DNA from: Tricholoma matsutake
Taxonomy: Eukaryota; Basidiomycota; Agaricomycetes; Agaricales; Tricholomataceae
Reading direction: 5' to 3'
NCBI GenBank assembly: GCA_026075535.2
Contig: AP026545.1
Location: 2,170,001 to 2,234,000 of the forward strand
DNA: 64,000 bases
How positions within the stretch are numbered: the first letter of the stretch is position 1; each line of letters opens with the position of its first letter. The position numbers and the translations under genes are program-made. Below the pieces are notes generated by a model. The model searched no databases, was not told where the DNA came from, and was given only the letters and a program-made list of their open reading frames with translations. Positions 62,252 to 64,000 of this stretch are shown piece by piece.

Positions 62252-62377
62252 GCGCTGGTAAGACGCTATTTAAACCGGATCGCTGGGATCGTTGACGGAT
62301 GGAGCCACAAAAGATGAAAACGGTGTCGACGAAGTTTTTGGTGGCTGTGCACGTCGCGGTAACAAGACAAGAAGCGT
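62252..62377 (-). promoter_or_regulatory. TL8 5' UTR / presumed internal promoter
   Basis: ~126 bp from sense GCTTCTTGTCTTGTTACC to the ORF1 ATG, with GACGTG at about +21. The first ~18 bases resemble the PE 5' end (CGCTCCTTGACTTGTTAC), suggesting a shared initiator or RNA element. Confidence 0.5.
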
Positions 62378-62393
62378 CAGGAGGCCCTCAATT

Positions 62394-62466
62394 ACGCTGA
62401 GAGCAGCCCTAAGCTAGCCTCGAGGCAAACGATCGACCGTGTGCTGTGGGCGCAGGACGTCCATAT
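62394..62466 (+). pseudogene. PEe ORF, continuation (~24 codons)
   Basis: Codons for YAESSPKLASRQTIDRVLWA and the next few residues, in the same frame as 55676-55916 once TL8 is removed. Cut by the PEf 5' end. Confidence 0.85.
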
Positions 62467-62469
62467 CGT

Positions 62470-63249
62470 CGCTCCTTGACTTGTTACTACCACCATAAAC
62501 AGTGGTAAACACCTCTGCTCAACGTTGCAAGCGACGTCGACACTTCAATTTTCGTCCGATTTTCGATCGGATTTCACCATCACGAACGCTCTCGGCGTCT
62601 CCAGGCGTGCCCTGATTTGCTAAGAGATCCGTCCATCCGATCTCCGTGGATGCCCCGGTCATTGTTTCTGACAATGGCCGCTATCTGTCTCGTTCTCCTG
62701 GGCTTCGAGGATCCTGACTAGGTGAGTGTTGTTTATGAAAGAGTAGTCTGGGTCCCTCTGGGGGCTTAGAGTGGGTGTGGGATGCCTGCTTCAACGCTCG
62801 CCCAAGTCGACACACTCGGTTAGTTGGGGGAGGTCTGGCTTAGGGAGAAGGGACGTTATCACTGGATTGCTGGTTGTCTGGGAGGCTTCTAGCCTCCATG
62901 CTCTGTGAGTTTCTATTACTAGAGACATGCTACACTGACTACCCGTTGGAATACACCATCGTTAAAAGGGGCCGGGCGATGGTGCCCCCTGGCGGCTAGG
63001 TCGTTACCTTGGTGGCCGCCACTCTCCACCCACTCTCTACCTCCGGTGCTCACTCGTCTAGGGTGTCATGACCCGGGTTCAATATTCTCCCACTAGGCAG
63101 CAGGATGTGCGGCTTGCTCGCCCCCTCGGAGCGTTCGGAGGCTGGATCGGGTGGACCCGGAATGTAGATAAGGGACCAGCCGTTATCGATTCCACGCTGC
63201 GTATTTTGATTCTTACCATCATCTACTAGCACTAACACACACTCTCTCA
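62470..63249 (+). other. PEf 5' UTR
   Basis: PE-type leader, close to the PEe leader, with the three conserved hairpins. No other gene. Confidence 0.75.
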
Positions 63250-64000
63250 ATGCCCAAACGGCGAACCAGAGTCCAACCACCACATCGGGGTCTACGCGAC
63301 CCCGTTCTGATCACGGGCGACATCTTTGATGATGACGTCCAAGACTACGACACCCGGTACGATCAAGACGATCCGGATGTAGCTACTGCCCTACGGGCAG
63401 TTAGAGATCTATGGGCTGGAGAAGACCTCTCCGACCCTGAGGATGACGAGGACTCTCTTGCTATGCAAGAGGCCCTCAATTACGCCGAGAGCAGCCCCAA
63501 GCTGGCCTCGAGGCAAACGATAGACCGTGTGCTGTGGGCGCAGGACGTCCATGTCGCACATAAACGGTGGACTCGCAGTCTTGAACGCGAGGACATGTAT
63601 TCACAGGAGCTCGGCATGGCCGAGCTCTTCTATCCGGAGGCATCCCCTGCCCCATTACCGCCTTTGCCCCCCATCCCTGAGTTGGTGGAGGACGAAGTGC
63701 CGCTATCTGTGAATGACAGGTTGGAAATCGAAGCCACCTCTCATGCCATGCTACACCAACTCGACGCGATGACCATGTTCATTGGTACCGTCCGTACATC
63801 CGCCGTTCCCCCTGCAGAGAGGAACGCATGGCGCCAAATGGCCTGGGAGTTATTCACGACCACCTGGCGACTGTCTGAGACGATGTCGGCGGAACTAGCA
63901 GCCGTTCCGACACCTCTCGACCTCACGTCTCCGGCAGCCTTCCAGGCTTCCTACGCGGCGGTGCACACCGCTCAATCAGAGCTTCAATCTGGGGAACCCT
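63250..64000 (+). CDS. PEf ORF: unknown partner-element protein, partial at window end
   Basis: Open from ATG 63250 to the window end (~250 of an expected 269 codons). The first ~35 codons match PEe (MPKRRTRVQPPHRGL, ITGDIFDDDVQDYDTR). From about 63357 on, the sequence matches PEb (YDQDDPDVATALRAV and onward). This looks like a recombinant between two PE subfamilies. The conserved ERNAWRQMAWELF block is intact. Function unknown. Confidence 0.85.
   Translation, partial: MPKRRTRVQPPHRGLRDPVLITGDIFDDDVQDYDTRYDQDDPDVATALRAVRDLWAGEDLSDPEDDEDSLAMQEALNYAESSPKLASRQTIDRVLWAQDVHVAHKRWTRSLEREDMYSQELGMAELFYPEASPAPLPPLPPIPELVEDEVPLSVNDRLEIEATSHAMLHQLDAMTMFIGTVRTSAVPPAERNAWRQMAWELFTTTWRLSETMSAELAAVPTPLDLTSPAAFQASYAAVHTAQSELQSGEP

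Larger units (their letters stand above)
55917..62377 (-). mobile_element. TL8: intact full-length autonomous element
   Basis: 6.46 kb with poly(A) (poly(T) 55915-55933), 3' UTR, both ORFs full length and a 5' UTR. Perfect 16-bp duplication. It is the only copy in the window with no interruption and with every motif I checked in place, so it is the best candidate for a competent source element. Confidence 0.96.
54896..62466 (+). mobile_element. PEe: partner element split by TL8 and cut by PEf
   Basis: PEe proper is 54896-55916 plus 62378-62466. Its 5' UTR and the first ~113 ORF codons survive in two pieces. TL8 lies between them with a 16-bp duplication. PEf starts at ~62467. Confidence 0.92.
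62467..64000 (+). mobile_element. PEf: partner element running off the window
   Basis: 5' start near 62467-62470, then full 5' UTR and ORF. The 3' UTR lies beyond 64000. It is inserted in the PEe ORF in the same orientation; its target duplication should lie beyond the window. Confidence 0.92.

Noticed and set aside
1..64000. Host genes between elements
   Set aside because: After assigning all element pieces, only about 10-30 bp at 463-476 and 800-812 remain unexplained. No coding or RNA gene fits there.

Overview
The whole window is retrotransposon sequence. I found no host gene, rRNA, tRNA, LTR element or CRISPR array. Two related families of poly(A)-tailed non-LTR retrotransposons are inserted into one another up to four levels deep. 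The autonomous family, called TL here, is about 6.4 kb. It has a short 5' UTR (~125 bp), ORF1 (640 aa, gag-like, three zinc knuckles), an adjacent ORF2 (1289 aa: APE-type endonuclease, YVDD reverse transcriptase, RNase H, C-terminal CCHC), a ~0.5 kb 3' UTR and poly(A). This architecture fits the Tad1/I-like clades. With intron-free ORFs and CpG-type decay it suggests a filamentous fungus, probably a basidiomycete, but the host cannot be proven from this window. The second family, called PE (partner element), is about 2.2 kb. It has no reverse transcriptase but carries one unrecognised ORF of 269-280 aa between long structured UTRs. Its 3' tail, and weakly its 5' end, match TL, so it is probably mobilised by TL proteins.

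Layout (minus strand unless noted): TL0 fragment 1-463; PE0 fragment (+) 476-799; TL2 813-12609, interrupted by full-length TL1 (4036-10445); old decayed TL7 in three pieces (12613-14777, 17030-18298, 24756-25069), interrupted by PEa (14778-17029) and full-length TL3 (18299-24755); TL6 (25070-27923 and 43100-46727), interrupted by TL5 (27925-28613 and 37314-43099), interrupted by TL4 (28614-37313), interrupted by PEb (+, 31040-33265). Then three PE copies in head-to-tail order: PEc 46728-48883, PEd 48884-50414, PEg fragment 50415-50645. Plus-strand TL9 (50648-54895) runs into PEe (+, 54896-55916 and 62378-62466), which is interrupted by intact TL8 (minus, 55917-62377). PEf (+, 62467-end) has landed in PEe.

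Seven insertions have clear 14-16 bp target-site duplications, which fix the boundaries and the relative order. TL8 is the only full-length copy with both ORFs and all inspected catalytic motifs intact. TL1 has lost YVDD through a 54-bp in-frame deletion. TL3 has lost the probable RNase H catalytic Glu through a CpG transition. TL4, TL5 and TL6 are split by insertions. TL7 is CpG-decayed with frameshifts. The most novel item is the PE family: a protein-coding, non-autonomous partner that keeps its frame across diverged subfamilies and shares a terminal hairpin with the TL 3' end.
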